Part shown: positions 9,413-19,231 of the stretch, one piece after another
How positions within the stretch are numbered: the stretch's first letter is position 1
Layout: each line of letters starts with the position of its first letter
Assembly (NCBI GenBank): GCA_903772945.1
Contig: CAICTM010001967.1
Coordinates: 1-20,103, forward strand
Source of the DNA: Seminavis robusta
Taxonomy: Eukaryota; Bacillariophyta; Bacillariophyceae; Naviculales; Naviculaceae
Length of the DNA: 20,103 nucleotides
Reading direction: 5' to 3'
Notes under the pieces: generated by a model
Told to the model about the DNA's origin: nothing
Database searches by the model: none
What the model saw: only the letters and a program-made list of their open reading frames with translations
Program-made: the position numbers and the translations under genes

Positions 9413-9514
9413 TTTCCACAAGATATTTCTCAGTGAGTTGATTTGATGGCAACTCCATTCTTTACTAGAACGAGACCACTTTACAAATCACATCATTCAA
9501 TTCCTTTGTGGAAA
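9413..9514 (-). promoter_or_regulatory. SECIS-like element 1 (proximal)
   Basis: Minus strand. The basal stem is TTTCCACAA with TTGTGGAAA (9 bp perfect, 9506-9514 with 9413-9421). An internal loop follows, then the quartet ATGA at 9496-9493 with TGA at 9432-9430. Helix II is built on GTGATTTG with CAAATCAAC (one bulge). AA comes ten bases after ATGA, and the apical stem is CTCGTTCT with AGAATGGAG (one G-U, one bulge). About four extra bases on the 3' side before TGA make helix II less regular than in element 3. The quartet starts some 86 nt after the stop codon, a usual SECIS distance. Confidence 0.7.
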
Positions 9515-9581
9515 ATCCCGCTCAATTGTTGTGTCTTGGTATGACTAGCTAGCGACTAGCGATACTGGACGGTCGAATGCA

Positions 9582-10288
9582 TTATTGCACATTACGAGCA
9601 GCCTTTTTCTTGCTGGCAGCGACCCGATAAATCACCACGCCAACAATGGTGGCCCCCGTCAAGTACCCAACGGTATGTACTGGAGCCGATTCCAGTGCAC
9701 CATCTTCATTGGCTTTGATGGGAATGACCTCTCCCTGACTTCCCAACGACACGGAACTTTCTTTACTGCTTTTTTCCAACCTCTCCTTGACTTCCTGGGA
9801 AGATGTTTTCAATGCATCTCCTACTTTGGACTCCACAGCAACGTTGATTTCTCCACTTTTTTCTGCCGCTAGTACTTCTCCCTTTTTATGGAATCCCTTG
9901 TCGGCAAACAGGGCATGAAGGGCTTCCAAACTATCGTAATCGGCCAATTGAACTTCTTCTCGTGACACTCCATCTTCGTAAACGGTCAAGACTGGTTTCC
10001 TCCCTCGAATGTACTCGACCGTAATGCCCTCGTAGGACTCCGCCTCTCCACCCTTGATGAATTTTCTAACATAACAAGGAAGAGCTGAAAGTATGAGGCA
10101 ACGACCGGCACAAAAATACAGTACACGACAATTTAGGGCAAGCAAGTGACTTACTTGACAATGGGGAGGCGGTTCAAGACTCATGCTGGACATGTCACAA
10201 TGTGACCCGTCAGCTTGACAGCTACGCTGTTGGGGAGTAATAGTAGCGCTGTGACAAGGAGTAATCGATAAAAGGCCGTCATGGTCAT
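9582..10288 (-). CDS. SelM/Sep15-family selenoprotein with in-frame TGA (Sec), two exons
   Basis: Exon 1 (10288-10155) and exon 2 (10065-9582) join in phase 2 across an 89-nt intron (AA|GTAAGT to TTATGTTAG). The product is 205 aa counting selenocysteine. Residues 1-23 are a signal peptide (LLLVTALLLLPNSVA). A redox motif C33-P-A-U36 follows, with TGA at codon 36. Next comes VLNRLPIVKKFI, matching the LNRL-x-x-V-K-x-F that follows CGGU in selenoprotein M, then GITVEYIRGRKPVLTVYEDG (residues 58-77) and LADYDSLEALHALFADKGF, the thioredoxin-like SelM/Sep15 fold of the ER. Unlike the roughly 145-aa animal SelM, it has a Lys/Glu/Ser-rich spacer and a C-terminal membrane helix (about 177-193) ending in a lysine-rich tail. 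Three SECIS-like hairpins lie downstream on the same strand. Without TGA readthrough the frame would be miscalled from a spurious start near 10193. Confidence 0.88.
10181..10183 (-). other. UGA selenocysteine codon (Sec36)
   Basis: TGA in frame with the ATG at 10288 (35 codons before it) and with the spliced downstream frame. It occupies the U position of a CxxU motif, at the same place as Sec in selenoprotein M. Confidence 0.85.
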
Positions 10289-10561
10289 TTTGAGTTGTTT
10301 GGTGTTTTGGATTTTGTGGTTTCAGGAAGAAGAGAGGAAAGATCGGAAAATGATCGGAACGATCCTTTGTTAGCGGCCCAAGCTGGCTTACAGTGTGAGA
10401 CTTGCACCGCAGACTTCACACCAAGCTTTTGAACAGCACCGACATCAAGTTGGAAGATGAATGAGGAGATTGGCCATCAATAACAACTACTACATGTACT
10501 ACGCCGGTGGCTACACCTGTACCACACCCGACGGCTGCATCAGTTCCATCTCTGTTCAAAG
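10289..10561. promoter_or_regulatory. Short divergent promoter region, selenoprotein (-) / pol kappa (+)
   Basis: Only 273 bp separate the two start codons, so the genes probably share regulatory sequence. A purine-rich tract at 10324-10360 carries GATCGGAA twice (10341 and 10352) and a GATCC at 10361. No clear TATA box is visible. The in-frame TAA at 10481 bounds the pol kappa frame. Confidence 0.45.
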
Positions 10562-12706
10562 ATGATGTCGGAAGAGGAAGAAGACGACCGAGAAGACGAC
10601 CCAGCCAACATGTTGTCATCTTCGAAACCACTTGCAACTACTACTAGTATTACTGGTAATGCAACCAGTAATAGCACCACAGCTTCGGCTCTGGTGATTA
10701 GTGCGAGCTTCAAGGCCGGCATGGATGGGATAGATCGAGACCGAATTGATGCCATAATTCTCCGTGAAAGCAAGGACACGGTCTACATGCAACACCAAGT
10801 GAAACGAGACGAAAAGGTCAATGCCAAAATTCGTCAAATGCAAGCTCTCCTACGGCAGAAAACAGAGACGGATCCCCACTGGGAACGACAGATTCTCCAA
10901 CAATTGCAGCCCGAAATTGACGACATTCTGGCAGGCCGACGCAATCGATCCACGTGTTGTGTGGTTGACATGGACATGTTTTTCATGGCATGCGAATTGC
11001 TGTCTCGGCCTCACTTGAAGGACAAACCCTGTTGTGTTGGGGGCGGCATGATATCAACGTCCAATTACAAGGCACGCAAATACGGTGTGCGCAGTGCCAT
11101 GGCCGGATGGATTGGAGACAAGTTGGTAGAAGAATTGTCCGGAGGAAAGGAAACACTCATTCATTTGCCAAGCAATTTTCAACTCTACAAACAAAAATCA
11201 AAGGCAGCCGCGGCTGTACTCCAACAATTCGATCCGCACTGCAAAATGTACAGTCTCGATGAATCATTCGTGGATTTGGGGCCCTATCTGCTACTCCAAC
11301 TACAGAACCCTTCCTGGAATCATTCACAAATTACACAGCAACTCACCACGAGCCGTCAGCAGGACAAGACTACTGCCAGTACTCCTGCTTCTATCTATAG
11401 CGCTCCTACTGCCAGTAGTACATGCAGTGAAGCAGAGGAAACAGATGCCATGCTACAATTATTTTCACGTGGAGATTTTTTAAAAGTGGCCACTCAGACT
11501 GTGGCACTGCTACGGCAAATGGTCTGCGAGGCCACAGGCGGTTTAACCTGCAGTGCCGGACTGGCTTCCTCCTTTACCATTGCCAAAATTGCATCGGATG
11601 TCAACAAACCAAATGGACAAAAACTGGTCGGAGAACGCTTGGAGGAAGATGTATGGCCCTTTCTACGACCACTGCCCACCCGAAAAATTCCAGGAATTGG
11701 AAGAGTCAGTGCCAAAACACTGGCGGCATTCTCCATTCATACAGTGGAAAGTTTGTGGAAAGAAAGGGCATTGGTGCGGTTACTCTTCAAATCGGCAACG
11801 GCCAAGTTCCTGCTGAGGGCTTCGTTGGGGGGATTCAAAAAAGACAACAGCAGCAGTGAGGAAGAACCAGAAGAGGGAGACGACAAAGACGATGCTGCCG
11901 TCATCAAACGAAAGGGGATTAGTCGCGAACGCACATTTTCTCCCTTACAAACATGGTCCGAGCTCATGAATCGACTGGAAGGCATTGCTTGGATGCTGGC
12001 ATCCGACATGCAAAAGGAATCGGTCCTCGCACGCACTGTTTCTTTGAAAATCAAACTTCAGACATTCGATGTCTTTCAAAAATCTAGAACGGTCGATGCC
12101 GCACTACAAAAGGGAGACGACCTGCTCAAGCATGCGGCGGAAATGCTACAAGAACTCAAAAAGGAAGTAGGGAGTAAACATCGATTTTCCCTCCGCCTGA
12201 TTGGCATTCGCTGCTCCAACCTTGTCTCCGAACATGATGACGAGCTTTCCCCCATGCGCCAAACCATGACCAAGTTTCTGGCGTCGGGCCACGGGGCGGT
12301 TGCTGCTGCACCGCGAAAGCTGCAGGTGGTGGCAGATCAAAAGCAGCAGCAGCAGCAATCCACAGAAATGAACAGTGGGGTGTCAACCAAGGGAGCCCCA
12401 GTACAGGCACTGGCACCATGCCAACAGGCACCATGCCAACATCTTACTGCTGGAGATGCGGCGAATGAGCCTGCCACGACACCAAAATCGCACACTGCCC
12501 ATTGCCCAGTGTGTGATGAACTCATCACTGCAAGCTCCAAGTTTGCATTGAATCATGCTCTGAACGATCATGTGGAATCTTGCTTGCAGCCTGGTGCACC
12601 TGTTCGATCATTGACGACTACAAGAGGCATTGTCAGAAAGGGGGGTGCAAAAGCAAACGGCGGGGCCAAGCGAAAGAAATTGACTGATTTCTTCCGCAGC
12701 ACTTGA
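10562..12706 (+). CDS. POLK: DNA polymerase kappa (Y-family translesion polymerase)
   Basis: Single-exon gene of 714 aa, bounded upstream by an in-frame TAA at 10481; the ATG is doubled. Residues about 52-100 (FKAGMDGIDRDRIDAIILRE...) form the N-clasp that is specific to pol kappa. Catalytic acidic residues are D136 (VVDMDMFF) and D233-E234 (SLDES). The steric-gate position is F141 where human pol kappa has Tyr. ISTSNYKARKYGVRSAM is the fingers block, and KIPGIGRVSAKTL the thumb helix-hairpin-helix. Low-complexity inserts lie after the SLDES motif and before the little-finger domain (acidic, SSSEEEPEEGDDKDD). Near the C-terminus C648-x2-C651-x18-H670-x3-C674 is a UBZ4 ubiquitin-binding zinc finger, and the last residues, KKLTDFFRST, form a PCNA-interacting (PIP-like) box. 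It bypasses DNA lesions in the nucleus at stalled forks. A Gln-rich tract precedes the finger. Confidence 0.96.
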   Translation: MMSEEEEDDREDDPANMLSSSKPLATTTSITGNATSNSTTASALVISASFKAGMDGIDRDRIDAIILRESKDTVYMQHQVKRDEKVNAKIRQMQALLRQKTETDPHWERQILQQLQPEIDDILAGRRNRSTCCVVDMDMFFMACELLSRPHLKDKPCCVGGGMISTSNYKARKYGVRSAMAGWIGDKLVEELSGGKETLIHLPSNFQLYKQKSKAAAAVLQQFDPHCKMYSLDESFVDLGPYLLLQLQNPSWNHSQITQQLTTSRQQDKTTASTPASIYSAPTASSTCSEAEETDAMLQLFSRGDFLKVATQTVALLRQMVCEATGGLTCSAGLASSFTIAKIASDVNKPNGQKLVGERLEEDVWPFLRPLPTRKIPGIGRVSAKTLAAFSIHTVESLWKERALVRLLFKSATAKFLLRASLGGFKKDNSSSEEEPEEGDDKDDAAVIKRKGISRERTFSPLQTWSELMNRLEGIAWMLASDMQKESVLARTVSLKIKLQTFDVFQKSRTVDAALQKGDDLLKHAAEMLQELKKEVGSKHRFSLRLIGIRCSNLVSEHDDELSPMRQTMTKFLASGHGAVAAAPRKLQVVADQKQQQQQSTEMNSGVSTKGAPVQALAPCQQAPCQHLTAGDAANEPATTPKSHTAHCPVCDELITASSKFALNHALNDHVESCLQPGAPVRSLTTTRGIVRKGGAKANGGAKRKKLTDFFRST

Positions 12707-12912
12707 CTCGACTCCATCGCCACTGCGTTACGGCAAACTATTTGTTGTGGCTTTGTGCAGTCATTATATTTACAATATCATAATAGTAACCATGAGGTTT
12801 GGCTTGCAAAGTCCGCTAGAGTGGCACAGCATGCCCGTGTAGAGGAAGGTTTCGTTTGGAACAGAGATCCATTTGTGCATGTATGTACATGATCGGGTGG
12901 TCGGCTCTTTGT
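12707..12912. other. Convergent 3' region between pol kappa and DUF1275 genes
   Basis: About 206 bp between two stop codons facing each other. AT-rich at 12763-12790, possibly serving 3'-end formation. No gene or repeat seen. Confidence 0.5.
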
Positions 12913-14125
12913 TTAGTTAGCAGATTGTGGCCATAGATTGATCGAGAGGTCAGCCTTGTTGTTGTTTGTCCCTTTTCTTTGTTCTCCTTCGCCCCCTGAA
13001 TTGTTGGGTCCCATCAGCGATAGAATATCCCAAACCAGATTGGGGAGAGGTCTGTCAAAGAGCTGTATTAGTGCGACAGCAATGATGCCAATTATAGAAA
13101 AGATGGGTAGCCTGTTCTGTTCTCCCACCAGGAATGCTGGCAATGTCAAGCCAGATGCCTCCATGGGTACATGGTTAGATCCAATCATGGTCAACCAAGT
13201 ACCACAAAGGACTCCGGCTACGAACCATCCCATGATCCTGGCTGACATTTTGGTGGCGGATCGGATTCGTCGCTTGCGGGGATCCGTGGCAAAGAACCAA
13301 TCGGATATCCCACTTGAAAGCTTGGATACATGTCCTGTCAAGGCAAATGTAATGGTGCCGCCCATGGCATCTGTAGTGGCTGAATTCAAAAGACCAAAGG
13401 CCAGGGCCAAGGGAATTACATTTTTCGGTCCACTGCCGCCGCTGTTGAGATTGTTGTTGTAGAACAGTAAATCCGACAAGGCAAACATGGCCAACATTAC
13501 GGGGGAGGCTGATGTTCGAGCCGCGACATGAGGTTTGGAGGTTTTCTCTTCTAGAATGTGGTAGTGGACCATGCTTCGATAAACCAAGGCACCAAATGCA
13601 TATGCGAATAACATGGACGCCAAATGAAGCGCTTCCATTCCTCGAAACTCCCCTAGAGCCGATGCCAGTCTGATGGTGTTGCCTGTCATCATGTTGGCGT
13701 AACATCGATTCATTCGAAAGGAAAAGACATCCGCAAATCCTGTCACGCAAAAAGTTGATAAAAGAGTAGCATATGTGAGAAGATTCCAGTTGGCATGTCA
13801 GCCCAGGCAACCTGACACATGTAAGACACCTACCTGTCAAGAAGGCAATGCTGGTGGCAAAGGCAGTTTTGGACAGCAATTTGCGTGGCTGCCGGTCGAT
13901 GCTTCGCCTTGGCTTGTTTGCCATGGAGAAGGTCTCCACCCACGCTTCTGCAGGACCGCTTCGAGCGTCGCCACTGTTCCGATCCTCTCGACGAAGAATG
14001 GGCGTAATACCCAGCCGATAAATATCATTGTTGTTGTTCTGATTGCTAGCGGTACTGCGATGCTTGGCATTGGCGGCTGAGGCTGCCAAGAGCAACACTA
14101 GAGACGACAACCTAAACTTAGCCAT
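12913..14125 (-). CDS. DUF1275 (YoaK-like) membrane protein, two exons
   Basis: Exon 1 (14125-13834) ends ACAG|GTAGGT; the 94-nt intron (13740-13833) ends GCGTGACAG; exon 2 is 13739-12913, joined in phase 1. The product is 372 aa. The ATG has a strong context (GACCATGG) and opens a signal peptide (LSSLVLLLAASAANA). About 70 polar residues follow. The DUF1275 signature spans the splice junction: FLTGFADVFSF, then CYANMMTGNT, as in bacterial YoaK-type proteins (FxTGxxDAxSF ... NMTGN). Hydrophobic segments follow at MLFAYAFGALVY, PVMLAMFALSDLLFY, VIPLALAFGLLNSATT, IMGWFVAGVLCGTWLT and IFSIIGIIAVALIQLF, so about five or six membrane helices. MGGTITFALTGHVSKLSSG is the second conserved block. The substrate of this family is not known to me. 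The tail is Asn/Gly-rich. Confidence 0.88.
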
Positions 14126-14971
14126 GGTCCTTCCTTGTTTGAATGTATGTATCTGTTGGCTGGAAATGAAAAAGTGCCAATTGGAAGAATTCTCTCGAAC
14201 AAGATGCGTTGGCATCAAAGCTTAGATTCGGTTCGGTGAGCTCAGCCTTTCCATCCAAACAGAAAACAAGGTGTCGTAGCCAACTTTCTAATAATTCCCG
14301 TCTTGGAGAACGAAGACACTCCCAAGAAAGTCCAACGGTGCCATGTCTCTCGTCCCTGCCAACGATGATGTGGATTGGAGGTGGCGATTTGGCGTGGTTC
14401 GAAACAAAAATGATCGGGCAGCGACGTGTCTTTGTTCTGGAAGATTCTTCCACGACGTGGTGTTAGTTTCCACGCAAAGTCCGCGAGAGGTGAAGACGAT
14501 GGAGACCATGTCACAGGGTAGCCAGAGCACGCAATAATGAACACTGCCAAGCTAAATTTAGTTTAACAGGTATGGCTCTAGATCCCAGCTTTATAAGCTA
14601 ACTTTAATCTTTCTGAGAGTATGCCAGAGTTGTTCTAATATTTTAATAGTAGAGGAAAACGGAGACATCAACAAACTTTAGAAGAAATTGGCACCAGGGC
14701 ACCAGTCAATTGCACGACCTTGCACTCGTGAAAACAAGGTCAGTCGAAACCTGAGGGCAAAATCAATTGAAACAACGGCAATCATGTGTCAGGTACAGTA
14801 AGAGTCAACAATGCCAGCCGGAAACTGCAGAATGTAACTCAGATACAAAGGATATTTTCCACAGATGAGGTATCTAATTCCTCATGAATGTCGGAGACTC
14901 TAGTCCGTTCGTTCTTCACAGTCACTTTCTGCTCACATCAATTGATTCAATGAGTGATAGACATACCTGAT
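14126..14971. other. Intergenic region upstream of the DUF1275 gene
   Basis: About 846 bp lies between the 5' end of one minus-strand gene and the 3' end of the next. Short open frames occur on both strands (14209-14550), but they overlap antisense and show no domain or splice pattern. An AGCTTTATAAGCT palindrome is at 14587-14599. I see no gene or element. Confidence 0.5.
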
Positions 14972-17900
14972 CTATTTGTTCCCCTTTCTTCGCCTCTTCT
15001 TAGATCGTGTTCCTTGTGTCGTCGTTGGTTTCACCACAAAAGGTGTCACTTGTTGCGTTTTGGCAGCGCTGTTGACGGACATGAACTTTCCAAAGCGCTG
15101 AGTAACCATTGGTTCCGCGAGTAAACGTCGAAGTTCTGTCTTGGCCCGACCTGCCTCCAGAAATTGTTGTTGTTCCTTCAAATTTCCTCCTAATAGACCA
15201 CCTTCCAGTACGTCCGCGTCGACCTCCAAGCCAGCCTCTTCCGCGTTCTTCATGAACCAATCATTGGTCTGCTGTGCCTTGCCTTCAATGCTCTCAGCGG
15301 CAACAATTTTGGAAGCAAGATTGGTCCGCGCCTGAGCAGCAGTCAAAAGTCGGGAATCTAGTGGGACCCTGTGGATGGTGGCGTTCAGCTCACCAACAAT
15401 TTTGCGATGAGCTTTTTCGTCAGCGGGTGCAATCAAGGACAAACTGGATCCCACGGCGTTCTCGCCCATTCCGCGCTGCCAAAGAAATGGGAACGCATGG
15501 ATTAGTTGACGCATTGCACACAGCTCAACGCAACCGGAACAGGACGAAACAACATCGACTCTGACAGCCAAGGGAAATATTATCAGCACAGTCGGGGTAC
15601 TAATCCCGCCTCAGAGACTCTAGTCCGAATACCTTTTATCTTCATCGTCGATGTTGTTCGTCGCTTGATTCAGGAACAGAAACAACGCATCTGGGCAACT
15701 TACCGCTGTTCTACCAGCACGATGAACAAAGCCGTCGACTTTCCTCGCGACATCATAATGAACAATCGATGTAACGTTCGGTATGTCCAGACCTCTCGCT
15801 GCGATATCCGTGGCCACAACAACTGCTCGTTCTCCTTTCTGCAGTGACTCAACAGCCTTGAATCTAGCACGCTGAAGAAGCAAGTCACGAAAGCACCAGT
15901 GAGTTAAGTCGTATAATCAGCTTGAGATTGCCAACGGCGCCGCAAATCGTTGCTCAGAGATTGTTCACGATAACCCACATAAGACCGAGTGGAACAACCT
16001 ATCAGAACTTTTTCCTGATAGGAGCCACTCATAGTCACGTGTTCTCGGGGATCAAGTAGTTTTCCTCACAGCGACGAATAAATATGGCGCTGCCACAGTG
16101 GCCACGTCGTTCTTACCTGCTGCATGTTGGCATGCAATACCCGAACCGGGAGACCCAACAACTTGAGCGTCGTGCCGACACGACGAACTCCCTTGATCGA
16201 GTTGCAAAACACAAGACAAGGCCCAGCAGCACCTTCACGCGTTGTTACGAGGTATGCATACAAATGTGAATCTTTGTGCATCTGGGTACATTTCAACTCC
16301 AATAGCTTCAGACCAGGAGGTAGATTGAATGTTCGTTTTGGTGCGATCTGCTCCTCTCGTTTGTTGTGTTTTGTCTCCTTCTTGGACGTTTCTTTCGCCT
16401 GCAGGATCTTCTCGTTGAACTTTGCTTGCTTCTTTGAGTTGGAGAGATCGATCACTTTGGTTTGTCCCCTGGCGCGTGCTTTGTCCAGAATCTCTTCGAT
16501 CGCCCCCTGCACACCTTTGAGGTTGAACATCCTCTTCTTTTTATTCTTTGATGGAATGTATGTTGCCGAGGGAGGCAGCGTCAAGGTAGCCGAATACACA
16601 AAGGTCTGACGGTACACTGGTCGTCGCGCAGTGTTCGGAACCTCCTCTTCGAATAGTTCGTCTTCTGCATCGTTGGCGTCAACATCAGCATCATCTTCTT
16701 CGTCATCCTCGTCCTCGTCGAGAGGTTCGGGAACCTCGCCGTCTTTCTGTTTTTGCATCATGGCCAGCACATCATCGCTTAGCATCACTACTTTTGCTTC
16801 TCCTTTGATCCCAGGCAGCGAATGCAATCTTCCTGCGTCGTCGTCGTCATCTTCTTCGTCATCCATGTCATCATCGCTACTGTCATCGTCGCTGTCCATG
16901 GGATTCGCGGTCTCGACGGCATCGAGGATGCTGTGCAACTGGGGAAAGCTCCCCTGCTCCGTCATTCGGTCGCACTCATCAATCACAAGAAAGGCAAGAC
17001 GCGAGAGATCATTGAGATGATCATGATTACGGCTGGATATCTGAAGGAAGATCAAGCAAGATCAGAGTTAGACACACGGATGAAATGGATGGTGTACAAA
17101 TAAATGGCAAGCCCTCCAATGATTCGATTCATCCATCAGACTGACGTGCAAAAGTATTATTGCATCATGAAGCTCAGACAAACGTCTAGGCGATACAGTG
17201 TCTCGTCATACGGAATCAAACCACATCAAAAAAAACGTGCACCAGAGTCGTAGATTTCTTACCATCTCCCATAATCTTCCAGGCGTAGCAATGATGATTG
17301 GCGGCCTTTTGGTTCTCAAGATTCTCTCTTGCTTCTGGTTGGCCAAACCTCCTACAAGCATGGCACACTTTCCCTTGACAAGCTTGTCGCATTCACCCTG
17401 CACTTGCAGTGCCAACTCCCGCGTGGGAGCTAGAATGAGAGCCTGGACCTTTCGATCCTGATAACTGGGCTCTTCCTGTTGCAAGAGGTGTTCAAATATG
17501 GGGAGCAAGTAGGCCATTGTTTTTCCTTTGTGATGAGAGCAGAAGAACAACAGCATTAGTGAAACGGGTTACTCGCAGTTGAAATTAGCCAGTAAGCAAG
17601 TGCAGTACTCACCAGAACCAGTTGGTGCAGCACCAACAATGTTTCGTCGGCCTAGAATGGCAGCCGGCAACGCTGCTGCTTGAATGGGAGTGGGGCTCCA
17701 CCAGTCTTGCTTGAGGAGCGACAGGCAGAGCTCGTTGTGTAGAGCGACACCACCGGTTGCTGTCATCCACGAGTTCTGAAACAGCTCAAGTTGTGGATTT
17801 GATTCAGGATCTTGCATGTCATCAGTATTGACAGTGTCATTCTTATCGCTAGATTGTGGCTCATCTGACTTCAATTCTGGTTCGCCTTCAGATTTGGACT

Positions 17901-18549
17901 CAGAAACTTCTTGATCTTGCGAAGGTTTCGTTGTCGCTTCGTCTTCTTTGCTGGCCTCTCCTTCAGACTCAGTGGCAGTCTTCCTTGCTTTCTCGTCCTT
18001 TTTCTTTTTGGCTTTTTTCTTTTTGTTTTTGCGTTTCTTCTTCTTCGGTCTGGATGCTTCGGCCTCATCAGCAGGTTCAGAGGTCGCCTGCTCTGATTCT
18101 TTCACTTCTGATTCTTTCTTTTCATCGGATGACTTTTCCATTTGCTTTTTCTTGCTTTTTGGCTCTTTGCTTTTCTTTTTCTTGTCGTCGTCAGCCAGTT
18201 TGGGTACAAGCCGTTTGTATCCCCCTTCTTCTACCACACTGTACCGACTCCCATCCAATACTTCCAGGCCCAAGAACATTCCAAAACCTTCGGCTGGATT
18301 AGCTTCCAAATCCCTTCCTGCTGAGCGATATATACTGGATGTCGGCTCGTCATAGTGATTGTTCCCACTATCAAAATTGTCATCATTGTCATCGTTGGAA
18401 GAAAACTTGGTAGCGGAAGCTCTTGAAGGAGCTCTGATTCCGACTTCGACCTTGCGCCAAGCAAATTCATACTGGTCACCTCCAACATCATTATCAGCTT
18501 CCTTGCTAGTACCAGAGGAACTGGCAGGTCGTTGCCTCTTCTTGGCCAT
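14972..18549 (-). CDS. DDX24: DDX24/Mak5-type DEAD-box RNA helicase, five exons
   Basis: Exons 18549-17613, 17525-17263, 17040-16117, 15871-15704 and 15475-14972; introns of 87, 222, 245 and 228 nt, all GT-AG and frame-consistent. The product is 931 aa. The N-terminal 280 residues are charged, with long Lys runs (nucleolar-type). Motifs in order: TPIQ (Q motif); PTGSGKT (I, K314, codon 313 split by intron 1); PTRELA (Ia); TPGR (Ib); IDECD (II, D421-E422, Cys in place of the usual Ala); SAT (III, 550-552); VFCNS (IV); [12 protein letters not shown] (V); HRAGRTAR (VI, split by intron 4 before the final Arg). A long acidic insert (about 447-535) lies between II and III, as is typical of DDX24/Mak5, which acts in 60S ribosomal subunit biogenesis. 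The tail ends in a basic KKRRRKGNK. The start ATG has a Kozak-like CACCATGG. Confidence 0.93.
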
Positions 18550-18570
18550 GGTGTTTGTTTTATGGTTTGT

Positions 18571-18593
18571 TTTTGGTTTTGGTTTTGGTTTTG
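18571..18593. repeat. GGTTTT short tandem repeat in the helicase 5' leader
   Basis: Three to four GGTTTT units on the plus strand, i.e. CCAAAA units on the transcribed strand, 20-45 nt before the helicase start codon. This gives an A/C-rich, probably unstructured 5' UTR. Confidence 0.7.
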
Positions 18594-19231
18594 TGGATGC
18601 AGGAAGTGTAGATTTTTTTGAGTGGTCGGCGATTTGACGCCGTCTTGCTGTCGACCGGTTTTGAATGCATCATTCTCCAAGCTACCAGGTACCGGTACCG
18701 GGGTTCTTGCACATCGGTTCAAACGTGGCATGATTTTTTCTTCAAATTGAGCCATTTGGTGGGGATAACGACCAATCTGACACAATAATAGCCTATTTGA
18801 CACAAATTTGCTCAAATAAAGCCATAGAAATGTCATTTTTGGCACTACCACGGCCAGACCTTTTAAATTTCGTCTCCTGGAGACGACTTGCTTTTAGGGG
18901 TAATGGTACGGATGGGGGCAGAGGTTTGAATTATACCCGGCGCGCATTACTTAGAAGGCCCTGTAGAAGTCTACGTATTCGACTAGTACTGTATTGACGG
19001 GATACAGTCAACGCATGTACATGCACATGAAAGTCGCCTTGCGTTCTTCACATTTTAAAAGTTGGCTCCTAATTTTTCGGGGTCGCCTGTGATTTGATTG
19101 GACGCTTGATCTTTTTTCAATGACTGACATTGAATGACGTACGAGGTGCAATGCGAATCTCAGAAAGGTAGTTGTAGTAATAAAAGTTTTTATATACAGA
19201 TTAATTTACCCTATATCCCTACCGTTCATAC
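18594..19231. other. Intergenic region without recognisable gene
   Basis: Upstream of the helicase gene and downstream of the PIF1 fragment. It contains GGTACCGGTACC near 18687, a perfect 12-bp palindrome GCATGTACATGC (19013-19024), and an AT-rich end near 19180-19215 that may belong to the 3' end of the PIF1 fragment. No coding potential that I can support. Confidence 0.45.

Noticed and set aside
10066..10193. Start of the selenoprotein at a codon near 10193, avoiding TGA
   Set aside because: That reading translates part of exon 1 in the wrong frame and then the intron; it lacks a signal peptide and the CxxU motif.
13175..14218. 347-codon minus-strand open frame
   Set aside because: It is exon 1 of the DUF1275 gene reading on through the intron and then in the wrong frame over exon 2; the spliced reading restores the conserved DUF1275 blocks.
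16631..17020. Ser-rich plus-strand frame
   Set aside because: Antisense of the helicase's acidic (GAT/GAA-rich) insert, which naturally reads as Ser-rich on the other strand.
17856..18355. Phe/Leu/Ser-rich plus-strand frames resembling membrane proteins
   Set aside because: Antisense of the helicase's lysine-rich N-terminal region; the hydrophobicity is an artefact of complementing AAG/AAA codons.
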